Assembly: GCA_002007465.1 (NCBI GenBank)
Contig: LNAC01000758.1
Location: 312,096 to 376,095 of the forward strand
Direction of reading: 5' to 3'
Source: Ailurus styani
Taxonomy: Eukaryota > Chordata > Mammalia > Carnivora > Ailuridae
Length of the DNA: 64,000 bases
The position numbers and the translations under genes were made by a program. Positions 14,281-24,852 of this stretch are shown piece by piece. The notes beneath the pieces are model-generated. The model made no database searches and was not told the origin of the DNA. It saw only the letters and a program-made list of their open reading frames with translations. Numbering within the stretch: position 1 is the stretch's first letter; every line of letters starts with the position of its first letter.

Positions 14281-14481
14281 AAAATGTCCTTGTAGGGCAC
14301 CTGGGTGGCTCAGTGGGTTAAGCCTCTGTTTTCAGCTTAGGTCATGATTTCAGGGTCCTGGGATTGAGCCCTGCGTCAGCGAGGAGCCTGCTCCCCCCCG
14401 CCCCCGCCTCTCTGCCTACTTGTGATCTCTCTCTCTCTCTCTCTGTGTTAAAATCTTTAAAAAAAAAAAAAATGTCCTTGT
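14281..14481 (+). mobile_element. CAN-SINE inserted in an L1 3' UTR
   Basis: SINE body from 14295 with the head 'gggcacctgggtggctcagt'. The mid-body is shortened at 'gccctgcgtcagcgaggagc' and a C-rich run follows near 14392. There is a (CT)n tract and an A tail to about 14470. The flanking 13-bp duplication AAAATGTCCTTGT lies at 14281-14293 and 14469-14481, with its left edge merging into the A tail. Confidence 0.93.
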
Positions 14482-14621
14482 GCCCATTTGTAATCCATTT
14501 CATTGAACTCTTCCCAGCTCTCCCTACTTTATTCCTCCCCTAACCTTCCCCAGAGATTCACTAATGTGCATCACCACAGAAGTTTGCACTTTCCATAAAT
14601 TTTTATAAGCCACACAGTACA

Positions 14622-14705
14622 CATTCTTTTTTCTTTAACTTTTAATTGTATTGTAGTTGACATTAATTTCAGATATACAACAGTGATTCAACAATTACAT
14701 ACTCT
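14622..14705 (-). mobile_element. Nested 5'-truncated L1 3' end (about 80 bp, reverse)
   Basis: 'tttaattgtattgtagttga' to 'caacagtgattcaacaatta' is the extreme 3' end of an L1MA/MB-type element in reverse. It sits inside the older L1M 3' UTR. Host sequence resumes at 'actcttttgacaggc', and imperfect copies of 'acattcttttt'/'acatactctttt' flank it as a plausible duplication. Confidence 0.55.
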
Positions 14706-16462
14706 TTTGACAGGCTTTTTTTACTCTCCCTTTTTATTTTAATATTTACATATGATTCAAGAGTTCATTTCTTTTTATATATGAATAATATTCCATTGTA
14801 TGGTTATAGAGCAATGTGTTTTTCCATTCATCTATTGATGGACATTGCCATTTGTTGAGATGACTTTTTTTTTGTCGTTTATCAATATTGGGAATCCTAA
14901 TGATTTTTGAATGTTAAGCCAAATTTGCATTCTTGGCATAAAACTCACTTGGTCATGAAGTATTACCATTTTATGGAATGTTGGGTATAATTTGTTAAAA
15001 TATTGTGTAGAAATATTGTATCTATGCTCAGAGTTATTGGTCTGTGCTTTTTTTTAGTGTCTCTTGCCTAGTTTTGATATCAGGACAGTGCTTCTCTCTC
15101 ATTTTCTGGAAGATTTTGCACAGATTTAGTATTCTTTATGTGTTAGTTTTCGCCTAAGCCATTTGGACCTCAAATTGTCTTTGTGGGAAGGCTTTTAACC
15201 ATAATTTTAACCTCAGTGAAAGTTTTTAGGCTACTCACGTTATCTATTTTATCTTGAGTAAACAAGAGGTATTTGTGTCTTTTGGGGAATTTGTCTATTT
15301 CATCTAAGTTCTAGAATTTATTGGTATAAAGTTGTTAATGTTTCCCTATCCTTTGACTATCTGTGGATTCTATAGTGATATCATAACCCATCTCAAATCT
15401 GATATTGGTTAGGTTACATCTTTGTTTTTTTCTTAGCAGTTTAGCTAGACATATATGATTTTATTGATCACTTCAAACAACCAATATTGGGTTTGATTTT
15501 TTTTTCCTTTTGATTTTCTGCTTTCTATTACATTAATGTTTGCTCTTCATTTATTTTCTTTGCTTTTTTTAATTTTGGGTTTGATTTGTTCTTTACCTAG
15601 TTATTCAAGGTGGAAGCTGGAGGTTACTGATTTATGAACTCCTTCTTTTCTAATATTGGCATTAAGTGCGTTACATTCTCCTGCAAGTACTGCTTTAGCT
15701 ACATTTCACAAATTTCGATGTCTTATTTTATTTTCATTTGTTTCCAAGTGTTATCTAACATTACTTTATATTTTACTCTTTAACTTAAAGGTTGTTTTAA
15801 GTGTATTTAGTTTTCAATATTTGGGACTTTCCAGAAAACATTTTGGTTTTGATTTCTAATGTAATTCCACTGTGACTAGAGAACATGATTGGCATGGCTT
15901 GATGTTTTGAAATATGAGACGACTTTCACTGCTCAGAATACCATTTATCTTGATAAATGGTCCATGTGCTCTTGACAGAAATTGGTGTTCTGCTGTTGGA
16001 TAGACTGTTACATAAATATTTAGGTCAAATTGGTCAATAGTGTTGTTCAAGTCTTTTACATCACCATGGATTATTGGGAGGGGGGCAGTCTACTGCTTCT
16101 CCGAAATAAGAGGGTGATATTGATTCTCCAATTACAACTGAATTTGTCTATTCTTGAACTTCTGTCAGTTTTCGTTTGATGTACTTTGAAGTATCTTTGT
16201 TAGATGTATGTAAGTTTAGGATTTTGTTTGCTTCTTTGGTTAATTGACCCCTTTATCATTATGAAATCACCCTTTGGTGATCTTTGCTCTGAAGTAGACT
16301 TCGTCTGATATTCTTACAGTTACATTAGCTTTCTTAATGTTAGTGTTGGTTTGGTATTTATTTTTCTGGTTTGAGATTTATTGTATTTTTTAAGATTTTT
16401 TTCTCCTACATCTGTTATACCTCTTATTTTTAGTGGTTATTTTAGGGTTTATAGTACATATC

Positions 16463-16512
16463 TTGAACTTAGCAGTGTGCTTTCAGGTTGAACTTAGCAA
16501 CCTGCTTTCAGA
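16463..16512. repeat. 25-bp tandem duplication inside the L1
   Basis: Two adjacent units, 16463-16487 and 16488-16512. Each begins TTGAACTTAGCA and contains TGCTTTCAG, with a few mismatches between them. A local duplication after L1 insertion. Confidence 0.75.
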
Positions 16513-16624
16513 GGTTATACCATCTTATGTGTCCTATAATGCCTTAGAATTACATCCTTTCTTCCCCTCCAAGCCTTTGTACTAATTTCTCATACACCTA
16601 AATAATTTATAAATTATTCCACAT

Positions 16625-16811
16625 TGCTATTTTTTTAAAAAGATTTTATTTATTTATTTGACAGAGAGAGAGAGAGATCACAACTAGGCAGAGAGGCAGG
16701 CAGAGAGAGAGGAGGAAGCAGGCTCCCCACTGAGCAGAGAGCCCAATGCGGGGCTCGATCCCAGGACCCTGAGATCATGACCTGAGCCACCCAGGCGCCC
16801 CTGCTATTTTT
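16625..16811 (-). mobile_element. CAN-SINE (reverse) with deleted promoter segment
   Basis: Reverse SINE from the T-rich tail (16635) to 'cccaggcgcccc' (16801). It is flanked by a 10-bp duplication TGCTATTTTT at 16625-16634 and 16802-16811. Between 'gacctgagcc' and 'acccaggcgc' the usual segment (cgaaggcagaggcttaaccgactgag type) is absent. That segment belongs to the tRNA-like promoter region, so this copy has probably lost Pol III activity. The missing piece is bounded by short GAGCC repeats. Confidence 0.92.
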
Positions 16812-17692
16812 GTTTAAGCAGTTAATTATCTAATGAGACGAAGTATTTATAAATATTTTGCATTTTCCAGAGTAATTACTATTTTTCTGGTCTTCATTCC
16901 TTTTATTAATCTACATGTCCATTTTCTTCTTGAATCACTTCCTTTAACATTTCTCCTAATACATTTCTGCTGAATATGAACTCTTTCAGCTTCTATATTT
17001 CTGAAAAAAAAAACAACTTTTACCTTTGTTTTTAAAGATAATATTTCCTGAAAACAAATCGTAGGTTCACAGGTTTGAAGATTGGTTTCTTTTTAGTTTC
17101 TGTGCTTTAAAAATATTATTGCACTGTCTTCTTACTTGCATTGTTTCATTGAGAGCTTCTTGTTTTGTTTTCTCTGTAATGTTACTTGTTTCCTTGGATG
17201 CTTTTATTTTTCTCTTTAATGCTTGCTTTTATAAAACTTGATTACAGTTTGTTTTTGTGTACTTTATGTTTATGGTTGGGATTCATTAAGATTTTTGAAT
17301 GTGCACATTTACAGATTTTATCAAAATTGGGAACATTTTCGCCATTATGGCTTCAAATATTTGTCAGCTCCCCCTTTTTTTTTCTATCTTTCAGGGACTC
17401 AAATTACATGTATATTAAGCTGCTCAACATTTGTCCACAGCTCCCTAATGTGCTTAATGTGTTTCTTCTGTTTCATTTCAGATAGTATCTATTATTAGTT
17501 CTTCTCATTAGGAGTTGTATTTTTCTTCTTTAAGAAATTATTTTTTTTATTGGGTATAAGCCATGTGAATTTTACCTTGCTAATCCCTGAACAGTGTTAA
17601 ATTTTTATAAACATTCTTGTGTCAGTTTCTTAGACATAGTTAGGTTACCTGGAAATAGTTTAATAGTTTGATCTCTTAATGCCTTGGTTTTA

Positions 17693-17903
17693 AGATTTTT
17701 TTTTTCCCCTCTGTGAGAGGGTAGGGGCAGAGAATGAGGAAAAAAAAGTGAGGGAGACTGAGAGAGAATCTTAAGCAGTCTCCACACTCAACAGCACAAG
17801 GCCTGATGTGGGACTTGATCTCATAACCCTGAGATCATGACCTGAGCCAAAATCAAGAGTTGGACACTTAACTGACCGAGCCACCAAGGCACCCCAAGAT
17901 TTT
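17693..17903 (-). mobile_element. Older CAN-SINE (reverse)
   Basis: Ends in 'gagccaccaaggcacccc' at 17895. It carries the older-subfamily segment 'aatcaagagttggacactta' and a diverged purine-rich middle. Possible duplication AAGATTTT at 17693 and 17896-17903, but it resembles the SINE's own tail and is uncertain. Inserted in the old L1 5' UTR. Confidence 0.88.
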
Positions 17904-18515
17904 CTTAAGGTAGGACCAGAGCATTAACCTATACTGAGGGTACAGGTTCCCCAGTACGGAGGATAACTTGTGTATTCTCTCCAATGCTCCATGAATTATC
18001 ACGACTTTTGGTTGGGCTGGTGGAACAGACACTGTTCTCAGCGCTATGTAAATTCCTGGTACTGTTCCCTCCAATCCTTTAGGTAATTCTTTATCTAGCC
18101 TTGGCTACTTTTCTCACATCAATAATATGCTGAATAATCAAGGAGACCTTCTATAAACCTCTGGGATTCTCTCCTTCTACACTTCTGTCCTTTCTGGCAC
18201 TCTGTTCTATGAACTTTAGCTGCTTTTTTGGACTCAGCATCATCACCCCCTAAAGTCTGTCAGACTCTGCCTAGGTTCCTTCCCTTTGCCAGTAAATGTT
18301 CTCAAAACAATAAGTTGAAATTACTATAGGGCTCAAGTCATTTTCTTCCTTTCTTTCAGGGATCACTTTGCTTCATTGCCTGATGGCTAATGTCTTGAAA
18401 ACAATTTTTTGAATATATTTTGTCTGTATTATAATTGTATCAGATAGGCTGAATCTAGTTCCTGTTACTTTGTCTTGACCAGAAGTATGTATCTCCACAT
18501 CTTCACAGTTTACAG

Positions 18516-19103
18516 ATTCCATGGGCAGCTGATTGTGTAGTTATGGTTGAGAGCTACTACATTAGATGTGTTTTACTGGATTTTCATCAGGGTGGGATAA
18601 TTTATATAGTGAATGAAATTAGCCTGGGTTATTATCAGATGAAAAAAAAGAGGATATAGAGTTGACACGTACTTGACACTTAATAGCTACTATTTACTTT
18701 CCATCATTTTTAGGGTACCTTTGTATAAAAAGAGAGTGTACTGTAATAGAAAAGGTCATAAACAGGATTTGAATAACCAGGATTTTGCTTATTGCTTTCC
18801 CATCTATTAGTATTGACAAAGCATTAAACTCCTGAAGTCTTTTTCTTATAAATTCACTGAAGTTAGAAACTTTTTCCTTGGTGTCGTAGGAGTAGTTGGC
18901 AAGATTAAGATACTAAAGATGAATATCCTTTCATAAAATAAAAGTCTTACTTATATGTGATAGCACATGCAATTGTCACCCAGTACATATTTTATTAAGT
19001 TCTACTTTACTATGTGTTCCATTTTCCCAAATGAACCATTTGTACATACAGAGTCCTTGAAGCATGGCCCTTGAAAAATAAATATTTGGATGGATTTTTA
19101 AAG
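18516..19103. other. No feature recognised
   Basis: Plain AT-rich sequence, with no repeat or exon signal I can support. Confidence 0.5.
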
Positions 19104-19330
19104 CTTTACATAATTTAGGGGAGCTTGGGTGGCTCAGTCTGTTAAGCGCCGGCTCTTGATTTTGGCTCGGTCCGGATCTCAGGATCCTGGGATCTAGCCC
19201 GCCCTCAGACTCCGCTCTCAGTGGGGAGGGTCTGCCAGTGATTCTCAATCTCTCTCTCTCTGTCCTCTACCCCTCCCCCCCTCATGCTCTCTCTCTAAAA
19301 TAAATAGATATTTAAAACAAACTTTACATA
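19104..19330 (+). mobile_element. Older CAN-SINE (forward)
   Basis: Body starts near 19117 ('ggggagcttgggtggctcag'), with the 'gttaagcgccggctcttgat' segment of the older SINEC type. A CT/C-rich middle and an A-rich tail to about 19320 follow. Flanked by CTTTACATA at 19104-19112 and 19322-19330, extendable with mismatches. The 90-codon reverse frame over it is a by-product. Confidence 0.9.
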
Positions 19331-22300
19331 GTTGAGAAAATTTTTCAAACATATTTTTAAAAGTTAATAGAGTAGCTGATTTTTAAAAAAAATAAAGTGC
19401 TGGGGAAGAAACGTGAAAGAAAAGTTTGTCTTTTGATAATGTCCTTACAGTAATGTATAAAAATAAGTTGATGGCTTTATGTACTATTAATATAAAAATT
19501 ATAGATATAGGTTTCCTTATCATGTAGATACCATATGTTGGGGTATTGAAGTTCATTATGCCGATGATACCCAGTAATGTTTATATATATCAGAAGTCAT
19601 CTGACGGAGACAGTTATGCTTCAGGACACTTAGTTCTGGTTCGTTAGTATGATTGCACAACCACAAAAGCACATGCTTATTTGAGGGATAGTCCCACTTG
19701 TATGAGGAATACTTCACAGTGAACTATGGCCACATGAAATTGCTGTGTAAATAGCAGAAGCAAAGCTGCAGGTACAGCACTCCTTTAGACCGTCGATCAG
19801 AAATGTTAAATATCATAGTGCATAATTTATCAATGCTAATAGCCCTCGGTACAGATCTGAGGGAATTAACCTATACAGCCCAACTATTTATCACATCACA
19901 ATATATAAAATGTACTTTTAATTAATGAATGGACAATCTGTTGTCTTCATGGATACAGCTGATCAATCCTTTTTTTATTTTCTGTCTACAGTTTGGGTCC
20001 TTTTAATGGGTTTTAATGGGTTTTTCTGTACACTTGCACAGCCGAGTCTATATACTTACTTCCTGGAACAGTTTCTATACTTTGTGGCATAATCTCACAG
20101 CCTCCTTGGTATTTTTCCACAGCAATATCAGTATGAAAATAATCATGCTTCTTGGTATTTTAAAATGACATTCATTACTCTTGAGCTGACCTCACTGGCA
20201 CTAACGTATCTGAAAGTCATAAAATTAGTATAATGCAGTTCCCATCAATATACTAAGTCTATAAAGGCCTGAGTTGATAGTTTACATGTGCAGAGATTTT
20301 TAAAAGTACAGTGGCTCACTATACTCATTAGAAGTGGAGCAAGCAAATAGAACAGGAAAAACAGTTTTAGATAAATGTTACCAAAGCATCTGAGATATTA
20401 CTTAACGTATTAAGGCAACTACTGAATTCAATTGTCTATTTACATTTGGCATCAAATCAAATTTAGTAAATCTGATGATACTGCCTGGTTGCCTTTTCCA
20501 TATTTACAAATAGGTTATGTGTTTTCTAGGAGTTTGACTTAGAAACAGGAACAATGACTTCACAAAATAATTTTGAAGTCCTCGATGGTTTCAGCACGTT
20601 ACGTTTGAACATTCACAAATTTTTTTTTTGCAAAAATAACGTGTCAAAATAAACGAGAGAACACCTACTATGAGTTTTTTTTTTAAGATTCCAAATATTC
20701 TCTGACACATGTTTTGACTCAGGGTTTGTATACATTTGGAAAAATTATTCTGAACATTTCCTCTTAAGTATGCCATAAGTTTTAGTGAAAGACTGAAAAC
20801 TGAAATAGCAAGACTCGTTCACTCATAAATAATCACATTATTATAATCTCTTGGCTTTATAAGGATATTATTCCTTCTCATGGTGCCCTATCATGTCCTT
20901 ATGCCTTAATAGTTCAATTTCCAAATCCAAATACCAAGGAAGACAGAACATCTTACAATGAGCTTCATTTTCCAGATTAATGCACCTGAGCAACATTTTT
21001 CCTTATTTAATATCCCTTACTCATTTCCTCTCCTGTTGTAGGGATAGCACAGCTGTTTATCTGGCAATTATCTTTGAATCTATTAGTGAAAATGTCTAAA
21101 TTAATCATAAAAAGACAAGTGCATCCCAGAGTGCCTGTGCTATGAATACAGGACCATGTTGTATTCTTTCTGTCATTTTCACTGGTTCCATATGGCAGCA
21201 TTGGTTTCCTGATACTGCAAAGGGTGAATTTATTTCCTATAGAGAAGACCTATATAGACTTATTAGGGTGTCCTATTTACTTCTAGAAGTCCTACCGTTT
21301 ACCCCAATAACTCAAGTACTCTTAATTTCATCCATGTGGATGCTTTTAAACAGTCCACAAGAATTTGCATATCTGGGACTCGCGGACCATGGGCATAACC
21401 AACTTTGGTAACATATCCAAAAGATTAACAGATTCAATATTTGAATAATATAATACTTGAATATAGCAAAATTGGGAAATATATAATAATTGGATTTGAG
21501 ACGAAAATAGGTTTCATTAAATGTAATAATAAACATTTTCTGTTACCTCTTTAATCTCTGTGCTGTGGGCAATCTAAAGATGAGGAAGATCAAGCATATA
21601 AACTGACAATTAGAGAATAAAATAGAAAGTGGAATGTGAATACTGGGCATATGCCAGGTTGTGTCATTAATATAGTCATTAATCAGTGGACAGGAGAATT
21701 TACAAGGTGCAATCCACACAGCATAACTTGTACGATAGGGGTCAAATACAGATTTGAAAAAGAGTTTACCCTCAGAGTTCAGGGTCTACTAGCAATGACA
21801 GAAACACAAAGGTATAAACTGTAATACAAGTGTAAGCGACAGTGCTGTGATAAGAGGAAAGTGCTATAGGAGCTCAAAGTGAGGAACCCTTATCAGTGCC
21901 AAGCCAAGCTTCACCGGCAGGGGACATTTAGTCTTACAGTACAATTGATAACGTTATATGTGGCTTAATAAAAGGGGGAAAAATCCTTATTCAATAATTA
22001 TATCCCAGGAAGAGGAATTGCCCTCCTAGCAATCAGGGAAAGGCAAGCAAATACACTTTTCAGCTGTGTTCAGTAACATCTTAGTAAGAAAAATAAGACT
22101 GAGTGTCCTTCAGAGTTGGAAATTCTCCTCTAGGTCTAACCTTCCGTGATGTGAGCTGAAAAGTGATCATCATCTCTTGTGTGGGTTCAGGATCTCTACC
22201 ATTACGAGGAAAATGGAAGTGCAGCCATTCTTACTTGGCACACAGAGTCTCGATTTACTATCTTTGCTCCTCATATTCCACTTATAATTGCTTTGTTTCT

Positions 22301-22529
22301 ATGCACACATGATAAATGTAGTTGTGCCTGTATTATTAGTGGGTAAAAGCAGTTTAGAATAACACATGAATGGCAAAATGACTTTGCTCATGCACCAAGG
22401 GACAGGGCCTACATGGGGCCTGCTATCAAGAAGGGCTCTGAGGATGTGTACCATAGCCGATTAGCCCAGAGTGGAAGAAGACTGGAGGACAAGGGCCCCA
22501 CATTTACCAGCTCTGGAGCTACGAGTGAA
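19331..22529. other. Unique AT-rich stretch, no gene seen
   Basis: About 3.2 kb without a recognised repeat or gene. A perfect tandem 10-mer TTTTAATGGG lies at 20001-20020. Frames of 60-90 codons (for example 21142-21411) show no family resemblance. Confidence 0.55.
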
Positions 22530-22765
22530 GACTTAGGTTGGCTGACTTGGATTCCGATCTGGACTATGTCATTTACCAGCTGTATCTCTTTACACAAGTT
22601 GCTTAACCTCACTAAACCACTGCTTCCTGTCCTGTAAATTGGGACTGATAATTGTATCTACTACAGACACACTTAAAATAATAATTACATATGATAACAC
22701 AAGTAAAGTGTTCATCACAGTGCTTAACCCATAAAACCACTCTGTAAGGATTAAACTGCCATGTG
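22530..22765 (+). mobile_element. MIR (forward)
   Basis: 'atttaccagctgtatctctt', 'acaagttgcttaacctcact' and 'ctgtaaattgggactgataa', then 'aaagtgttcatcacagtgct', follow the MIR consensus order (tRNA-related end to 3' end). An ancient, inactive SINE. Confidence 0.75.
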
Positions 22766-22925
22766 GCTAAGTGAGATACTACTTATAAAGTGTTAGCATA
22801 CTGTAGACCAAAATGAATAATAGCCTTAATATTAACTGCAGAAGTTTTAAGAAACAAAATAAGTATTCTCCTCCCACAGAAACACTTTGAGGCTTAAGTG
22901 TACTGGTATCATAGTAATTGACTCA

Positions 22926-22974
22926 CTCACTCATTAATTCACTTACGCTACAAATATTTATTGAACAACTACTG
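22926..22974. mobile_element. Short L2/MIR-like scrap
   Basis: 'cactcattaattcacttacgctacaaatatttattgaaca' resembles the common 'cattcaacaaatatttattgag' repeat motif. Too short to assign. Confidence 0.35.
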
Positions 22975-23470
22975 TTTTTATTTTTTACTGAGGTGTAATA
23001 GACCTATTAGTTTCAGGAGTACAACATGTTGATTCAGTATTTGTGTATACTGGGAAATGAGCACGGTAACAAGTCTCCTTAACTTCTGTCACCATAAATA
23101 GTTTCAGAATTTTTTTCTTGTGATGAGAACTTTGAAGATATACTTTCTTAGCAACCTTAAAATATTGAATACCATATTAACTATGGTCATCATGCTATAC
23201 ATTACGTTCCCATGACTTATATATTTTATAGCTAAAGATCCGTACCTTTTGACTCCCTTCACCCACTTGTCACACCCTCAACCACCACCTTTGCCAAGCA
23301 CCAATCTTTTCAGCTATGCATTTGGGGGTTTTGCTGTTTTTGTTTTGTTCTGTTTAAATTGCACATGTAAGTGCAATCATATGGTATTTGTCTTTCCCTC
23401 CCTAACTTATTTCAGTTAGCGTAATGCCTGCAGAGTCCATTCATGTTGTCACAAAAGGCAGGATTTCTTA
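22975..23470 (-). mobile_element. L1MA/MB 3' UTR, 3' arm of a twin-primed L1 (reverse)
   Basis: Begins after a T-rich run (poly(A) in reverse) and reads through 'tagtttcaggagtacaacat', 'ttcttgtgatgagaactttg', 'aactatggtcatcatgctat' and 'ttcatgttgtcacaaaaggc'. It stops at the ORF2/3' UTR region, where the orientation flips into the next feature. Confidence 0.8.
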
Positions 23471-23884
23471 TTAGGTCTGAATGACTATCACCTAAAAGAC
23501 AAGAAATAGCAAATGTTGGCAAAGATACAGAGAAAAGGGTATGCTTTTGCACTATTGAGAATGTAAATTGGTACAGCCATTATGGAAAACAGTATGGAGG
23601 TGCCTTAAAAAATTAAAAATAGAACTACCATACGATCTAGCAATTCTGCCTCTGGGTATTTGAAGAAAACAAAAACACCAATTCAAAAACATGTGCACTG
23701 CCATGTTCATTGCAGCATTATTTCCAATAACCAAGACATGGAAACAACCAAAGTGTAAATGGATAAAGAAAATGTGAGATACACACACACACACACACAC
23801 ACACACGCAATATGATTAAGCCTTGAAAACTAATGAAGCCTTGCCATTTGCAACAACAACGGGGATGGAGCACCTATTATATTT
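23471..23884 (+). mobile_element. Inverted 5' arm of the same L1 (forward)
   Basis: Forward L1 ORF2 end: 'aaaagacaagaaatagcaaa', 'attatggaaaacagtatgga', 'aaaaattaaaaatagaacta', 'ttcattgcagcattatttcc', ending near 'gccttgccatttgcaacaac'. Its right end reaches the L1 position where the reverse arm stops, overlapping by roughly 50 bases. That is the geometry expected of twin priming. The CA repeat at 23781 expanded inside it. Confidence 0.75.
23781..23806. repeat. (AC)13 microsatellite
   Basis: Uninterrupted AC units, grown inside the forward L1 arm where the consensus has a short TA/CA stretch. Confidence 0.95.
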
Positions 23885-24632
23885 TCATTCCAAATACTAT
23901 GGGCGAAATAGAGTGATGAAATTTTTGCCTTCATGGCACTTCTTTTCTTATATACCCAACAGTTCCACATTTAAAACCAGCCTTCCTACAATCAATCAAT
24001 GCTACTCCAATGTACAAAGAATAAGTAGCTGTTGTATGTATCTGTTACCCTCATACTGTCTCTGACATGATGGGCCTATAAATTCTGACTTATCAAAGAT
24101 CTTTTCAAAACAGAAGTGTCTTAAATTCTGAAATTCACCCCCACAGTATCCAACTACTTGATTTTTGGCCAGGAGGAAAAATAAAACTTCTAATCACTCC
24201 AGTTCTTCAGGGGACCTGGGGAACTACACTGAACTGTTTCTGAAATGTAAGCAGCAATCACAGACATTTGTTGAATGAGGTGTTGAGAAGGTTCATCAGT
24301 AGAATCCAAACTTTTCCTCCACATGCCCAAGCCCCTGGTATATAATTCTGAAGGCTGCTAGAATTAATGATTTTCAGATGACTTCAGTGCTTATCAACCC
24401 ATCTGAAGAGGGAGATTAGGGCTATTTTTTTTCTCACCTCTAAATGCACCTGATTTGGATAAACCGTAGATGCATGGTTTTCTAAGAAATGGACTTGATG
24501 AGATCTGTATTTTAAATACAACTTTATCCTGAATTTCTAAAGGCAGCATATACCCCAGTCTTGAAAATAATGGGGGGTTAGATTCTTTTAAATCTTTGCT
24601 GAAAATAGATATTTTAAAAATACTTAATTTAA
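23885..24632. other. No feature recognised
   Basis: Plain sequence; no gene or repeat signal I can support. Confidence 0.5.
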
Positions 24633-24852
24633 AATACTCTAGTTTTATTTTTTTTTTAAGATTTTATTTGTCAGAGAGAGGGACAGTGAGAGAGGGAACA
24701 CAAGTAGGGAGAGTGGGAGAGGGAGAAGCAGGCTTCCTGTGGAGCAGGGAGCCCTATGCGGGGTTCAATCCCAACACCTTGGGATCATGACCTGAGCCGA
24801 AGGCAGAGGCTTAAGGACAGAGCTGCGTGGGCAACCCAATACTCTAGTTTTA
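24633..24852 (-). mobile_element. CAN-SINE (reverse) with 15-bp duplication
   Basis: Reverse SINE 24648-24837. The poly(T) tail is followed by 'aagattttatttgtcagaga', a purine-rich middle, 'gaagcaggcttcctgtggag', 'gggatcatgacctgagccga' and a diverged head 'gcgtgggcaaccc'. Perfect 15-bp duplication AATACTCTAGTTTTA at 24633-24647 and 24838-24852. Confidence 0.95.

Larger units (their letters stand above)
14135..14880 (-). mobile_element. Old L1M 3' UTR (reverse), host to a SINE and a nested L1 scrap
   Basis: Reverse 3' UTR of an old L1M: 'taaactgcacgtacttaagg', 'acacccatgaaactaccccc', 'ccattgtatggttatagag' and 'catctattgatggacattg'. It is split by the SINE at 14295-14468 and by a short L1MA/B-type 3' end at about 14622-14705. 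At about 14880 it passes directly into the RT part of L1 ORF2, so the ORF2 C-terminus is missing. This is either an internal deletion or two abutting insertions. Confidence 0.7.
14881..18515 (-). mobile_element. Old L1M, RT to 5' UTR (reverse), about 3.2 kb without its SINEs
   Basis: Read on the reverse strand, the order is RT region ('ttggtctgtgcttttttt' near 15040, 'tttgtctatttcatctaagt' near 15290), endonuclease/ORF2 N-terminal region (15.6-16.5 kb), then ORF1 and 5' UTR. The last is clear from 'atttttgaatgtgcacat', 'attttcgccattatggcttc' and 'ttcagggatcactttgcttc' near 18356. The ORFs are shattered by stops, and no transposition function remains. Old L1ME-like age. Two SINEs interrupt it (16625-16811, 17693-17895). 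Confidence 0.75.
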
